Assembly: GCF_001440395.1 (NCBI RefSeq)
Contig: NZ_LLXZ01000011.1
Location: forward strand, 1 to 49,950
Length of the DNA: 49,950 nt
Origin: Bradyrhizobium jicamae
GTDB lineage: Bacteria > Pseudomonadota > Alphaproteobacteria > Rhizobiales > Xanthobacteraceae
Reading direction: 5' to 3'
The first letter of the stretch is position 1; the number at the start of each line of letters is the position of its first letter. Position numbers and translations under genes: made by a program. The notes beneath the pieces were generated by a model. The model was not told the DNA's origin, made no database searches, and saw only the letters and a list, made by a program, of their open reading frames with translations. Below are positions 7,708-16,234 of this stretch, in pieces.

Positions 7708-8037
7708 TCAGGCCAGCACGCCCGCGGCACGCAGCGTCATCAGGAAGAACGTGCCGGACATCATGCTCCAGAATCCGGAAAGCACGGTCGCCATCATCAC
7801 GAATTCGAAGCGGCGGCGCTCGATCTTCGCGCCGCGCAGCGTGTTGCGCATGATGATGAACGGTGCGGCGAAGACTAGGAACGGCACGAAAGCAAACGTC
7901 TTCGGCGCCACGCCCTCGCCCAGCAGGCCGAACCCCGCCGGCCGCTCCGCCATTGCCTGATAGCCGCTGGCGAGCGCGCCTGCGAACGCAAAGCCGATGC
8001 ACAGGGCGAACAGGGAATTCAATGCTTCGGGCGACAT
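7708..8037 (-). CDS. Small polytopic membrane protein, unknown function
   Basis: The start at 8037 (MSPEALNSLF) has GGAAG just upstream; the longer open frame above it has no hydrophobic start and is probably untranslated. The 109-residue product shows an N-terminal TM helix (LFALCIGFAFAGALASGY), a second (FAFVPFLVFAAPFIIM) followed by a basic loop (RNTLRGAKIERRR), and a C-terminal helix (FVMMATVLSGFWSMMSGTFF). This matches a conserved uncharacterised rhizobial membrane protein type; no catalytic motif is seen. The transcript probably ends at the hairpin at 7641-7664. Confidence 0.8.
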   Translation of the reverse strand: MSPEALNSLFALCIGFAFAGALASGYQAMAERPAGFGLLGEGVAPKTFAFVPFLVFAAPFIIMRNTLRGAKIERRRFEFVMMATVLSGFWSMMSGTFFLMTLRAAGVLA

Positions 8038-8202
8038 GACAACTTCCGCTACTCGACAAACCGCGCGCCCTGCTTTCGCAAAATTGGCCGGTGGCCGCCA
8101 CAGCATCCTTAAGGAAAGGTTAACGACGGGCCGCCGGAACCTCGTTTGCGCATGGCTTGAAGGGGCTGACTCCCGCGAAATCATGAGGAAATCACGCGCC
8201 CC

Positions 8203-8970
8203 ATGGCATATTCGCTAGATGATTCGCCTGACGCCTCCCCGACCGATGCCTCGTTCATGACCCTGCTTTCGACGGCCCAGCACCTTGCCCGCGATACCCG
8301 CAGGGACCCGCGCTCGCACATGATCCTGATCATGGTCGCGGTAACCATTGCGGCGGGCGCCATCGCGCTGGTCGCCTACTTGCTGTGGCCGACCTGGGTA
8401 GCGCGGCCCGCCAGCGCGCCGGGACGGCTGCCCGTCAGCGTCGGCGCCACGCTCTTCAACGTGCCGACATCAGCTATCCGCCGCAAGATCCAGCGCCACT
8501 CGGGCCCGCAGGAACGGGTCGATCTCAGCTTCGTCTTCCCCTCGCTCGAACCGCCGGATGCGCCGAAGCACGTCAGCGCCGATACGGTCGAGGAAAAGGT
8601 GCAGCCGATCGACCGGATCTTCGTCTCGATATCGGCCCACCACGATTCACTGGCGCCGGACATGCGGGTTCGCACCATCTATCCGCGTTACCTCGAACAG
8701 AAGACAGCACCGATCGACGATGCATTGACGATGCGCGCCTTTCGCGACGGCTCGCCCTACGCCAATGAGGACCTGTTCTCCGCCACGTCGCCGAGCCTCA
8801 ACGCACGCTGCTCGCGCGATGGCCAGACGCCCGGCATGTGCCTGAGCGAGCGCCGCGTCGACGGCGCCGACCTGACGTTCCGATTTCCGCGGAGCTGGCT
8901 GTCGCAATGGCGCGAAGTTGCGAACGCAATGGAGCGGCTGACGGCGCAGATGCGTGGGCCGAGGGGCTAG
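8203..8970 (+). CDS. Hypothetical protein with one N-terminal transmembrane helix
   Basis: The ATG at 8203 is preceded by GAGGAAA at about 10 nt. The 255-residue product has about 40 cytoplasmic residues, one TM helix (ILIMVAVTIAAGAIALVAYL), then a periplasmic domain. That domain contains the phrases LPVSVGATLFNVPTSAIRR and CSRDGQTPGMCLSERR; the two cysteines about 10 residues apart could form a disulfide. No known domain is recognised. It is transcribed away from the small membrane protein at 7708-8037, with 165 bp between them, and is followed by a palindromic repeat. Confidence 0.8.
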   Translation: MAYSLDDSPDASPTDASFMTLLSTAQHLARDTRRDPRSHMILIMVAVTIAAGAIALVAYLLWPTWVARPASAPGRLPVSVGATLFNVPTSAIRRKIQRHSGPQERVDLSFVFPSLEPPDAPKHVSADTVEEKVQPIDRIFVSISAHHDSLAPDMRVRTIYPRYLEQKTAPIDDALTMRAFRDGSPYANEDLFSATSPSLNARCSRDGQTPGMCLSERRVDGADLTFRFPRSWLSQWREVANAMERLTAQMRGPRG

Positions 8971-8974
8971 ATTT

Positions 8975-9069
8975 CGTAGGGTGGGCAAAGGAGCGTTAGC
9001 GACGTGCCCACCATCTATCATTGATCGCGCTTCGAAATGGTGGGCACGCTTCGCTTTGCCCACCCTACG
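8975..9069. repeat. Intergenic palindromic repeat, family A copy 1
   Basis: The element begins CGTAGGGTGGGCAAAG and ends with its complement CTTTGCCCACCCTACG. Inner arms GTGCCCACCAT and ATGGTGGGCAC face each other. It lies between a plus gene end (8970) and a minus gene end (9102). Other copies are at 31358, 40677 and 48443. Confidence 0.9.
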
Positions 9070-9101
9070 GCGCTACGGCGCTGTGGCAAGAAATGCGCGC
9101 C

Positions 9102-9320
9102 CTAGCCGACGTCGGCGAGATCCTCCTCGAGGATCGCCATCTGAAACTGGAACGAACGATCGTCGTCCTCGTCATCGACGAACAGCACGCCGATGAACTC
9201 CTCGCCGATATAGACTTCGGCGGAGTCGTCCTTTTTCGGGCGCGGCACGACGCGGATCTTGGGATTGCCGAATACGCGCTTGAGATAGGCGTCTAGCTTC
9301 CTGACTTCCTGAACGTCCAC
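9102..9320 (-). CDS. DUF3126 family protein
   Basis: The 72-residue acidic protein (MDVQEVRKLDAYLKRVFG, later PRPKKDDSAEVYIGEEFIGVL) matches the short DUF3126 family found across alphaproteobacteria, at the usual length. It forms a predicted helix followed by a small beta sheet and an acidic segment DDEDDD. The function is unknown. It lies about 108 bp downstream of cysE on the same strand, an arrangement I recall as recurring in this lineage, which hints at a link to cysteine synthesis but does not prove it. Confidence 0.9.
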   Translation of the reverse strand: MDVQEVRKLDAYLKRVFGNPKIRVVPRPKKDDSAEVYIGEEFIGVLFVDDEDDDRSFQFQMAILEEDLADVG

Positions 9321-9428
9321 GGGCGGTCTCCAATCGGATTCTCTAAATTTCCGGGAGGTTTTTAGGACGAGACGGCGCAGACTACCAGCCGTAACTTCAC
9401 AAATACGGATGGCAGAAAGTGTGGAAAA

Positions 9429-10256
9429 TCAAAGGCCGATTGCGCCGAGCATCTGATCCATGGTGCGTGACGGCTCCGCACAGCCGGCTTCGCCGACGAT
9501 CTTGGCGGGAACGCCGGCAACCGTGACGTTGTGCGGCACCGGCTTGACCACCACTGAGCCTGCCGCGATGCGTGCGCAATGGCCGATCTCGATATTGCCG
9601 AGAATCTTTGCGCCCGCCCCGATCAGCACGCCGCGCCTGATCTTCGGATGACGGTCCTCGTTCTCCTTGCCGGTGCCACCCAGCGTGACGCCGTGCAGGA
9701 TCGAAACGTCGTCGTCGATCACGGCAGTCTCGCCGCAGACGAAGCCGGTGGCATGGTCGAGGAAAATACCGCGGCCGATCTTCGCGGCGGGATTGATGTC
9801 GGTCTGGAACACCGCCGACGAGCGGCTCTGCAAATAATAGGCGAAATCCTTGCGACCCTTTTGATAAAGCCAGTGCGCAAGGCGATGGGTCTGCAACGCG
9901 TGAAAGCCCTTGAAGTAGAGCAACGGATCGATGAAGCGCGAGGTTGCGGGGTCGCGATCGTAGACCGCCACAAGATCGGCACGGAATGCGTTGCCGAGAT
10001 CGGGTTCGTCGCGCAGCGCCTCGTCATAGGTCTGGCGGATCAAATCGCCCGATAGCGCCGAATGATCGAGCCGCTCAGCGATACGATGCACGACCGAATC
10101 TTCGAGGCGGTCGTGATGCAGCACGGTCGAATAGATGAAGGAAGCAAGCTCGGGCTCGCGGCGGACGATGTCTTCCGCCTCACCCCGGATGCGGTCCCAG
10201 ATCGGATCGAGCGCGGCGATCTTCGACGCTTGCGGATTGACCTGATGCACTGCCAT
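9429..10256 (-). CDS. cysE: Serine O-acetyltransferase
   Basis: CysE transfers acetyl from acetyl-CoA to L-serine, giving O-acetylserine, the precursor of cysteine. The 275-residue sequence has the N-terminal helical SATase domain (about 10-145, with the phrase ALRDEPDLGNAFRADL) and the left-handed beta-helix domain. The catalytic region is clear: FLDHATGFVCGETA with the Asp/His pair, then SILHGVTLGGTGK and RHPKI. The C-terminal tail, where family members are feedback-inhibited by cysteine, ends MLGAIGL. The ATG at 10256 gives the usual start and length. It is followed by the DUF3126 gene. Confidence 0.95.
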   Translation of the reverse strand: MAVHQVNPQASKIAALDPIWDRIRGEAEDIVRREPELASFIYSTVLHHDRLEDSVVHRIAERLDHSALSGDLIRQTYDEALRDEPDLGNAFRADLVAVYDRDPATSRFIDPLLYFKGFHALQTHRLAHWLYQKGRKDFAYYLQSRSSAVFQTDINPAAKIGRGIFLDHATGFVCGETAVIDDDVSILHGVTLGGTGKENEDRHPKIRRGVLIGAGAKILGNIEIGHCARIAAGSVVVKPVPHNVTVAGVPAKIVGEAGCAEPSRTMDQMLGAIGL

Positions 10257-10449
10257 ATGGCTCTCGCAAATTCGCTTGGTTGGCCGATATTATAGCACGG
10301 CGGGCGGGCTTCTGTCCCGGGCACGCTTTGGCAGAGTAAACCACCGCCAAATGCCGTCCGGGGTCAGTTCAAGGTGGTCAGCCAAAACAGGAAATCAAGC
10401 CGGATCATGTCCGACTATTGGTCAATTTCAGCCGGCCAGCCATTCCCGG

Positions 10450-11964
10450 ATGCTGGGGCTGATGGGGGAAAGTCACATCAGCACGCAGATATTGCAGGCG
10501 CGGACCGCTGCTGACTCGCGGGCTGCGTGGATTGCCGCCATCGCCATCCCCTTGATGTTGCTAGCCCCCGCCCTGTGGAATGGCTACCCCCTGCTCCAGT
10601 GGGATACCGGCGGCTATCTGGCGCGATGGTACGAAGGCTACCTGGTGCCCAGCCGCTCCACGACGTTTGGCCTCTATCTGCATTTCGGCGAGGATTCGAG
10701 CTTCTGGATCAATCTCGGAATCCAGGCGCTGGCGACGTTGTGGATCCTGCAGCTGACGCTGCGCGTGCTGGGCCAGTCCCAACCATTGCGACTGCTGGCC
10801 ATGAGCATCGTCCTGGCCCTGACCACCTCGCTCCCGTGGCTCACCAGCACGCTCCTGACCGATATTTTTGCCGGCCTCGCCGTGCTCGCGCTCTTCATCC
10901 TGGTCACGCAGGGCGAGCGGACCTCGATTCCGGAAAAGTGCCTGCTGTTCGGCCTTACCGCGTTCGCCGCGGCAACGCATAGTGCAACACTCGCGGTGCT
11001 GCTCGGACTGTGCTGCATGGGGTGGATCGCCTGCCCTTTTCTGCGCGGTCGGATTTCCGTTTCCGGGCTGACGCAAGGCAGCCTCAGCATCGTCGCCGGA
11101 GCTGCGCTGTTGCTCGCGACCAATTTTGCTCTGTCAGGCAAACTGGCATGGACGCCCGGCGGCTATGGCGTCGCCTTCGGACGGATGCTGCAGGACGGCA
11201 TCGTCGCGCAATATTTGCGCGATCATTGTCCGAAGCAAGATTTCAAGCTCTGCCCCTATCGCGACCGGCTTCCCGCCACGGCGGATCAGTTCCTGTGGGG
11301 CAACAGCATGTTCAACAAGCTAGGCCGCTTTCAGGGACTGAACGACGAGATGGGTTATATCGTGCTGCATTCGCTGGCCGAATATCCGGCCTGGCAGGCC
11401 CAGTCGGCGCTGACGGGGACGGCGCAGCAACTGGTACAGGTCGCCACCGGCGAAGGCATCGGTGTCTGGCTCGGCCATACCTACGGCATCATCGAGCGCT
11501 TTCTTCCCGCACAGGTGAAGCCGATGCGCGCGGCGCAGCAGCAGCGCTGGCATTTCGACTTCACCGCGATCAACCGGATTCACGTTCCCGTCGCGCTGGC
11601 GTCGATGCTGCTGGCCGTCATCCTGTTCGGCCACGGCGTGCTGCGCCGACGGTTAGATGATCTCACCTTGCTCGCCGGCACGGTCTCATCAGCCGTGCTC
11701 GGCAACGCCTTCATCTGCGCGGTAATATCCGGCCCGCATGACCGTTACGGCGCGCGGATGGCGTGGCTTGCGACCACGGTGGTGCTGGTCGCGGCCGTCA
11801 GGCAATTCGGCGGTGAAGACGCGCGCAACCGCTCATTGCCGTCGCGACAGGAAGTCGGTGACGCCGACCTTGTAGACCTTGTCGCCGACCGCGCGCATGT
11901 GATCGCGGTTCGGAATGTCGAGCACCTCGGCCCCCGGAATGATTTTCCCGAGCGCCGCGGCTGA
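10450..11964 (+). CDS. Polytopic membrane protein of unknown function
   Basis: From 10450 the product is about 504 residues with roughly ten hydrophobic segments, including ALTTSLPWLTSTLLTDIFAG and VALASMLLAVILFGHGVL. A soluble stretch holds CPKQDFKLCPYRDRLP and FLWGNSMFNKLG. Phrases such as LQWDTGGYLARWYEGYL recall glycosyltransferase-C-like or polymer-handling membrane proteins, but I cannot assign a family. The start is uncertain: ATG 10450 or 10462, and the frame is open back to 10276. The last 44 codons (11833-11964) lie antisense to the 3' end of the hydrolase gene and look like random sequence, so a former stop may have been lost. Confidence 0.75.
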   Translation: MLGLMGESHISTQILQARTAADSRAAWIAAIAIPLMLLAPALWNGYPLLQWDTGGYLARWYEGYLVPSRSTTFGLYLHFGEDSSFWINLGIQALATLWILQLTLRVLGQSQPLRLLAMSIVLALTTSLPWLTSTLLTDIFAGLAVLALFILVTQGERTSIPEKCLLFGLTAFAAATHSATLAVLLGLCCMGWIACPFLRGRISVSGLTQGSLSIVAGAALLLATNFALSGKLAWTPGGYGVAFGRMLQDGIVAQYLRDHCPKQDFKLCPYRDRLPATADQFLWGNSMFNKLGRFQGLNDEMGYIVLHSLAEYPAWQAQSALTGTAQQLVQVATGEGIGVWLGHTYGIIERFLPAQVKPMRAAQQQRWHFDFTAINRIHVPVALASMLLAVILFGHGVLRRRLDDLTLLAGTVSSAVLGNAFICAVISGPHDRYGARMAWLATTVVLVAAVRQFGGEDARNRSLPSRQEVGDADLVDLVADRAHVIAVRNVEHLGPRNDFPERRG

Positions 11965-12597
11965 GCCGGCGATTTCGTCCTTGGTACCGACCGCGATCAG
12001 CACCGGCACGCCGATCCCTGCGGCTTCCTCCGATGTCATCAGCCGCCGCGAGCCGCGCAGGCAGGCGGCCAGCGCGCGGCGGTCGGAGCGGGTCTGGTCG
12101 GCGAAAGCGCGAAACGTCCGCCCGACCGGATCGGTGACGTCCTCCAGTGACGGCGCCTCCAGCGCGATCGCCACGTTCTCGCCGGGGCCGCCGCCCTCGA
12201 TCAGCCCGATCCCGATGCCGCCGAGAATCGCCGAGCGCAGCCGCTGCGGCTGCTCGCGCGCCAGGATCGCGGTCATGCGCGAGCCCAGCGAATAACCCAT
12301 GATGTCGGCGCGCTCGATTTGCAGATGATCCAGCAGCGCGATGACGTCACCGGCCATGATCGCAATTTCGTAATCAGCGGAATCATAGAGCTTTTCCGAC
12401 TCGCCATGGCCGCGATTGTCGAGCGCGATGACGCGGCGGCCGTCCTTCTTCAGGTCGGAAACCCAGGTCGGATAGACCCAGTTCACATTCTTGCTGGAGG
12501 CAAAGCCGTGCACGAGAACGATCGGATCACCCTCGCCTTCATCGAGATAGGCAATTTCGACAGCGCCGTTGTGAAAACTCGGCATCATCAGTTCCAT
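11833..12597 (-). CDS. Alpha/beta-fold hydrolase
   Basis: The core shows an oxyanion stretch VLVHGFASS, a nucleophile elbow GYSLGS (Ser), the acid in VGTKDEI and the histidine in NRDHMRAVG, so the catalytic triad is complete. The sequence resembles serine hydrolases of the esterase or C-C hydrolase type, but the substrate cannot be read from it. I take the ATG at 12597; an upstream TTG (12612) and internal ATGs (12588, 12585) are alternatives. The last 132 bp overlap the end of the convergent membrane protein gene, and here the hydrolase frame is the conserved one. Confidence 0.88.
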   Translation of the reverse strand: MELMMPSFHNGAVEIAYLDEGEGDPIVLVHGFASSKNVNWVYPTWVSDLKKDGRRVIALDNRGHGESEKLYDSADYEIAIMAGDVIALLDHLQIERADIMGYSLGSRMTAILAREQPQRLRSAILGGIGIGLIEGGGPGENVAIALEAPSLEDVTDPVGRTFRAFADQTRSDRRALAACLRGSRRLMTSEEAAGIGVPVLIAVGTKDEIAGSAAALGKIIPGAEVLDIPNRDHMRAVGDKVYKVGVTDFLSRRQ

Positions 12598-12640
12598 TTC
12601 TTGGGGGATCAAAACGGACGAGTATGCAATGGCTGCAAGT

Positions 12641-13798
12641 CTAGCCCTGCGCGGCAGCGCCCGCCAGAGCCGGGCCGGACGGCAAGGTTGCCGCCGCCTG
12701 CATTCTTAACCGCCGCGCTTTCTTGCGGCGCAGCCACGCTTCCGTTGCGCGCTCGGTGGTCGCCTTGATCGACGAGAGGAAACCGAACAGCGCCAATAGC
12801 GCGCCGAACACCCACATCGTCAGATTGAAGGCGCCGGTTGCCAGCAGCAGAGCGCCGCGGCCAAGCACCTTCAGAATCGCACGGGTCTGGCTGCCCTTGG
12901 ATTCGGCAAGCCGCGCCGCGCGGGCGACATCCTTCGGTCCTTGCGCGATGCGCAGCGTGTCGAGCGCGCCGCGCGTGCCGGCCTTTTCGCCGACGCGTCC
13001 GACGTCCTTTGCCAGCCGCACCAGCGCGCCAGCCTTCTCGGCGCGGAACGCCGCCTTGATCGCGCTGATGGTGTCGCCGGGCCGCAGCACCGAACCCTTC
13101 GCGACCGCCTGCTGCAGCACAGGCGCGTCCACGACCTCGCGCGCGGAACGGCCGGCCCATTGCGTCAGCCCCTCCCCGAGACGTCCGACCTTGCGGGCGT
13201 CCTTGACCATGGAAAGACCGGCGCGCAGCGGGCCGAGACCACCGACGGATACGTAGGTCGCGGCGGTTACCGCGAGACCCACCGTCGCCAGACCCAGCAC
13301 CAGCCGGTCTACTTCCTCGCCGGTCGCCAGATGCTTGCCCTCGCGCACGACGTCCCTGATGTCGCCGAACACGAACAGATCGCCGGCGATCGTGCCCGAC
13401 AGGCTCGCGACGTCGTCGGCGTTGCCGGTCACGAGACCCGTGGCAAAGCGTTTGGCAAAATGCGACGCCGAACCTGCCTCCGTTACGGCATCGCTGACGC
13501 GCTTCGACAGTTCATCGCTGACGGCAATGCCCCTGTCGCGGGCGAGTTCGACGAAGCTGTTGGCGAGGTCGGAATCGCCCTCCGCGAGTGCGGCCTCGAT
13601 ATTCTCGGTGACCAGCGCCTGATTGCTCCGCAGGGCGGAATTGATATGGATATCGGACAGCGCCGCGGGATCGTCCTGCGCGGCCAGAATGGCGCCGGCC
13701 TCACGGGCGTGCGGCCACAGCGCGGCGCACACCGCCACGCTGAGCGCAAGGCATCCCAATGCCCCTGCCAGAGCCGAACCGAGCCGCAATCGCCTCAT
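12641..13798 (-). CDS. Alanine-rich membrane protein of unknown function
   Basis: The 385-residue product has an N-terminal TM segment (LAGALGCLALSVAVCAALW), then a helical periplasmic part (IEAALAEGDSDLANSFVELA). A hydrophobic hairpin around LVLGLATVGLAVTAATYVSV follows, then a long amphipathic Ala/Lys/Arg helical region and a last TM pair (LLLATGAFNLTMWVFGALLALFG) before a basic tail. No catalytic motif is visible. It lies 43 bp upstream of the hydrolase on the same strand, so the two may be cotranscribed. Upstream, 13799-14046 (248 bp) holds no recognisable gene or repeat. Confidence 0.8.
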   Translation of the reverse strand: MRRLRLGSALAGALGCLALSVAVCAALWPHAREAGAILAAQDDPAALSDIHINSALRSNQALVTENIEAALAEGDSDLANSFVELARDRGIAVSDELSKRVSDAVTEAGSASHFAKRFATGLVTGNADDVASLSGTIAGDLFVFGDIRDVVREGKHLATGEEVDRLVLGLATVGLAVTAATYVSVGGLGPLRAGLSMVKDARKVGRLGEGLTQWAGRSAREVVDAPVLQQAVAKGSVLRPGDTISAIKAAFRAEKAGALVRLAKDVGRVGEKAGTRGALDTLRIAQGPKDVARAARLAESKGSQTRAILKVLGRGALLLATGAFNLTMWVFGALLALFGFLSSIKATTERATEAWLRRKKARRLRMQAAATLPSGPALAGAAAQG

Positions 13799-14046
13799 CC
13801 AAAAAACCTAATGTTTTCGTCTTTCTCTAAATGGTATGCCGTTTTTAAGACACAACTGCCCCGACGAAAGAAGGGCTTTTCACCGACGACAAGATTGTGT
13901 CGAATTTGCATGAGCAAATGTGCGGCGGGGACATCCCGAATCGGCTCTAGGAATCATCGGCACCCCCCACTATGGTGCGCGGCATTTCGAACCTGCCGCG
14001 TCGCGTTGATTGCGTGCGCCTGTCGTCGCTATCCAAGGTGAAACTG

Positions 14047-14292
14047 ATGTCCGACCATGTCGTCCCGCATTTCCATAACGACGCCGGGGTCTCGGTAATC
14101 GAGATCGGCTCGCAGGAATTCATGTGCGTGGGCGCCAACCCGCCGTTCGACCATCCGCACGTCTTTCTCGACCTCGGCAACGACAACGAGATCATCTGCC
14201 CCTATTGCTCGACGCTGTACCGCTTTGCCGCCGACCTCGCCGCAGGCGAGGCCCGCCCGCCGGAATGCGTCCTGAGGGACAAGGTCGCCTGA
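14047..14292 (+). CDS. zf-CHCC zinc-finger protein (NDUFS6-like)
   Basis: The ATG at 14047 follows AAGGTGA at good spacing and gives 81 residues; the longer open frame has no better start. The sequence EFMCVG...FDHPHVFLDLG...ICPYCSTLY carries the C-H-C-C zinc ligands of the zf-CHCC family. This is the fold of the mitochondrial complex I accessory subunit NDUFS6, and in alphaproteobacteria it is a short stand-alone protein. A role with the respiratory chain is plausible but inferred from the fold. The next gene starts 7 bp after its stop. Confidence 0.9.
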   Translation: MSDHVVPHFHNDAGVSVIEIGSQEFMCVGANPPFDHPHVFLDLGNDNEIICPYCSTLYRFAADLAAGEARPPECVLRDKVA

Positions 14293-14299
14293 CCTTTCG

Positions 14300-15502
14300 G
14301 TGGCTGCCCCGCGCACCATCATCGTTGCTGGTGCCGGGATCGGGGGATTGACGGCAGCGCTTTCGCTCGCGGCCAAGGGCTTTCGCGTCATTATCCTGGA
14401 GAAGGCGGAACGGCTGGAGGAAGCCGGCGCCGGGCTGCAGCTTTCTCCCAACGCCAGCCGGATCCTGGTCGACCTCGGCCTGCGCTCACGGCTCGCAGCC
14501 CGGGCCGTGACGCCCGAGGCCATCAACATCATGAGCGCCCGCGCGGGTGGCGAGATCGCCCGCCTGCCGCTCGGCGAGGCCGCCAGCCTTCGTGCCGGCG
14601 CGCCCTATTGGGTGATGCACCGCGCCGATCTGCAAGCCGCGCTGTTGGCGGCGGTCAACGAACATCCGGACATCGACCTCAGGCTCGGCAGCCAGTTCGA
14701 AGACGTGACTTCGCATGCCAGGGGGCTGACGGTGGTGCAGCGCCGCGGCAATACGCGGCAACAGGAGCTGGCAGCGGCGCTGGTCGGCGCTGACGGCATC
14801 TGGTCTGCAGTGCGGAACCATCTGTTCCCGGACGTGCAACCGCAATTTTCCGGCCTGATCGCCTGGCGCGGCACTCTCGATGCGACGACGCTGCCGCGCG
14901 AATATACCTCGGCCCGCGTGCAGCTCTGGATGGGGCCGGATGCGCATCTGGTCGCCTACCCGATCTCGGGAGCGCGGCAAATCAACGTGGTCGCGATCGT
15001 GCCGGGAACCTGGAACCGGCCGGGCTGGAGCGCGCCGGGCGACGCCAATGAACTGAAGAGCGCGTTCGCCTCGCAGCGCTGGCCTTCGACCGCGCGGATG
15101 CTGATCGGCGCCGTCGACGGCTGGCGGAGATGGGCGCTGTTCACCCTGCCCGATCTCGGCGAATGGACCGAGGGCGCGGTCGCACTGCTCGGCGATGCCG
15201 CGCATGCGATGCTGCCGTTTGCCGCGCAAGGCGCGGGCATGGCGATCGAAGACGCTGCGGTGCTCGCAAAATGCCTGAGCGAGAGCCAGGGCGACAATAT
15301 CGCTGGCATCCCGGCGGCGCTGAAGCGCTATGGCCGGCAGCGTCGCGGCCGCGTGCTGCGGGTGCAGCGCGCCGCCCGACAACAAGGACGCATCTATCAT
15401 CTCACCGGACCGCTGGCGCTGGCGCGCGATCTCGCCATCAAGGCGATGGGCCGGGAGCGCATGCTGGCGCGGCAGAACTGGATTTATGACTGGCGGGTGT
15501 AG
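14300..15502 (+). CDS. FAD-dependent monooxygenase (UbiH/salicylate-hydroxylase-like)
   Basis: It begins at GTG 14300, seven bases after the zf-CHCC stop. The 400-residue protein shows the FAD dinucleotide motif VAGAGIGGL (about 9-17), the acidic end EKAERLEEAGAGLQL, the DG motif GADGIWSAVR, and the second FAD motif GDAAHAMLPFAAQGAGMAIEDA (GD, about 294). These are class A flavin monooxygenases that use NAD(P)H and O2 to hydroxylate aromatic rings. The substrate is not evident; salicylate or another hydroxybenzoate is a guess by family. The close coupling with a zf-CHCC gene suggests shared expression. Confidence 0.9.
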   Translation: MAAPRTIIVAGAGIGGLTAALSLAAKGFRVIILEKAERLEEAGAGLQLSPNASRILVDLGLRSRLAARAVTPEAINIMSARAGGEIARLPLGEAASLRAGAPYWVMHRADLQAALLAAVNEHPDIDLRLGSQFEDVTSHARGLTVVQRRGNTRQQELAAALVGADGIWSAVRNHLFPDVQPQFSGLIAWRGTLDATTLPREYTSARVQLWMGPDAHLVAYPISGARQINVVAIVPGTWNRPGWSAPGDANELKSAFASQRWPSTARMLIGAVDGWRRWALFTLPDLGEWTEGAVALLGDAAHAMLPFAAQGAGMAIEDAAVLAKCLSESQGDNIAGIPAALKRYGRQRRGRVLRVQRAARQQGRIYHLTGPLALARDLAIKAMGRERMLARQNWIYDWRV

Positions 15503-15511
15503 TGGGGAGAC

Positions 15512-15593
15512 CGTAGCCCGCATGAGCGCAGCGACAAACGGAAACGGCTACCCGCGTAATTCCCGGATGTCGCTTCGCTCATCCGGGCTACAA
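15512..15593. repeat. Intergenic palindromic repeat, family F
   Basis: CGTAGCCCGCATGAGCGCAGCGAC at one end faces GTCGCTTCGCTCATCCGGGCTAC at the other. The central part, ACGGAAACGGCTACCCGCG, is not paired. It lies in the gap between convergent genes ending at 15502 and 15612. Only this copy is in the window. Confidence 0.8.
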
Positions 15594-15611
15594 GACAGCT
15601 ACTAATTTGCG

Positions 15612-16046
15612 CTAGCCGCTCGTCTTCGTACGGCCCTTCTTGGCGACGGGAGCCGGCGCAATCGATGGCGGGGTCGGCGCCGGCCTGGCTTCCGGTTGCG
15701 ATTCATAGCAGCGGTTCTTCTGCCACGCCTCCTCGGCCAGCTTCGATTGTCCGCGGAGCGCGATGTAGTCGTTGCGGTAGGCCATCTCCGCCACCACCGG
15801 ACCGGCGACGCCGGATTCAGCCTTCGTCATCAGCCCCTGCAATTCCGCGGTGCGCGCGGCAAGGCTCTTGCGCTCCGGCTCGAGCTGCTTGCAATCGTAG
15901 AGATCGTATTTGGCGGGATCGGCGAAGGCCGGCGAAATGGTATCGCTCATGCTGGCGCAGCCGGCCAGCCCGACGCTGAGCGCAACCAGCGCCAGCGCGG
16001 CAAGGCTCCGCGAAAATAACCGGCGATGGGACAACGAGTTCGACAT
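15612..16046 (-). CDS. Putative outer-membrane lipoprotein
   Basis: The ATG at 16046 is preceded by GAAGG. The product (144 residues) starts with a basic n-region (MSNSLSHRRLFSRS), a hydrophobic core and a lipobox VGLAGC-ASM, so it should be lipidated at the Cys. The mature part contains YDLYDCKQLEPERKSLAARTAELQ, a helical Lys/Glu-rich region likely to form a coiled coil, WQKNRCYESQPE, and a Pro/Ala tail ending KKGRTKTSG. Two further cysteines could pair. The function is unknown; a conserved rhizobial lipoprotein of the same layout is the best description. Confidence 0.85.
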   Translation of the reverse strand: MSNSLSHRRLFSRSLAALALVALSVGLAGCASMSDTISPAFADPAKYDLYDCKQLEPERKSLAARTAELQGLMTKAESGVAGPVVAEMAYRNDYIALRGQSKLAEEAWQKNRCYESQPEARPAPTPPSIAPAPVAKKGRTKTSG

Positions 16047-16170
16047 CGGACCTTCGTTAGGTGGATTATGTTGAGATCGCCTAAAGCTCGCCGCAAGTAA
16101 ACACCCCAAGTGTCCGCATTGAGGCTTTGCTTTGGCGCGCGCGCTCACTTAAAGGTGGGGGGCGTTCGGG

Positions 16171-16200
16171 CCGGAGAATAACCCAATTTCACTTCTCCGG
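16171..16200. other. Inverted repeat upstream of tRNA-Leu
   Basis: CCGGAGAA (16171-16178) and TTCTCCGG (16193-16200) form a perfect 8-bp inverted repeat with a 14-nt AT-richer spacer, 35 bp before the tRNA gene. It may be an operator in the promoter region or a hairpin in the opposite strand. No factor can be named. Confidence 0.35.
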
Positions 16201-16234
16201 AAAACGCGCTAAGTATCTGATCTCCTGAGACTAA

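Noticed and set aside
14486..15523. 345-codon minus-strand ORF
   Set aside because: It lies wholly antisense to the flavin monooxygenase gene, has His/Arg-rich shadow composition and no motif.
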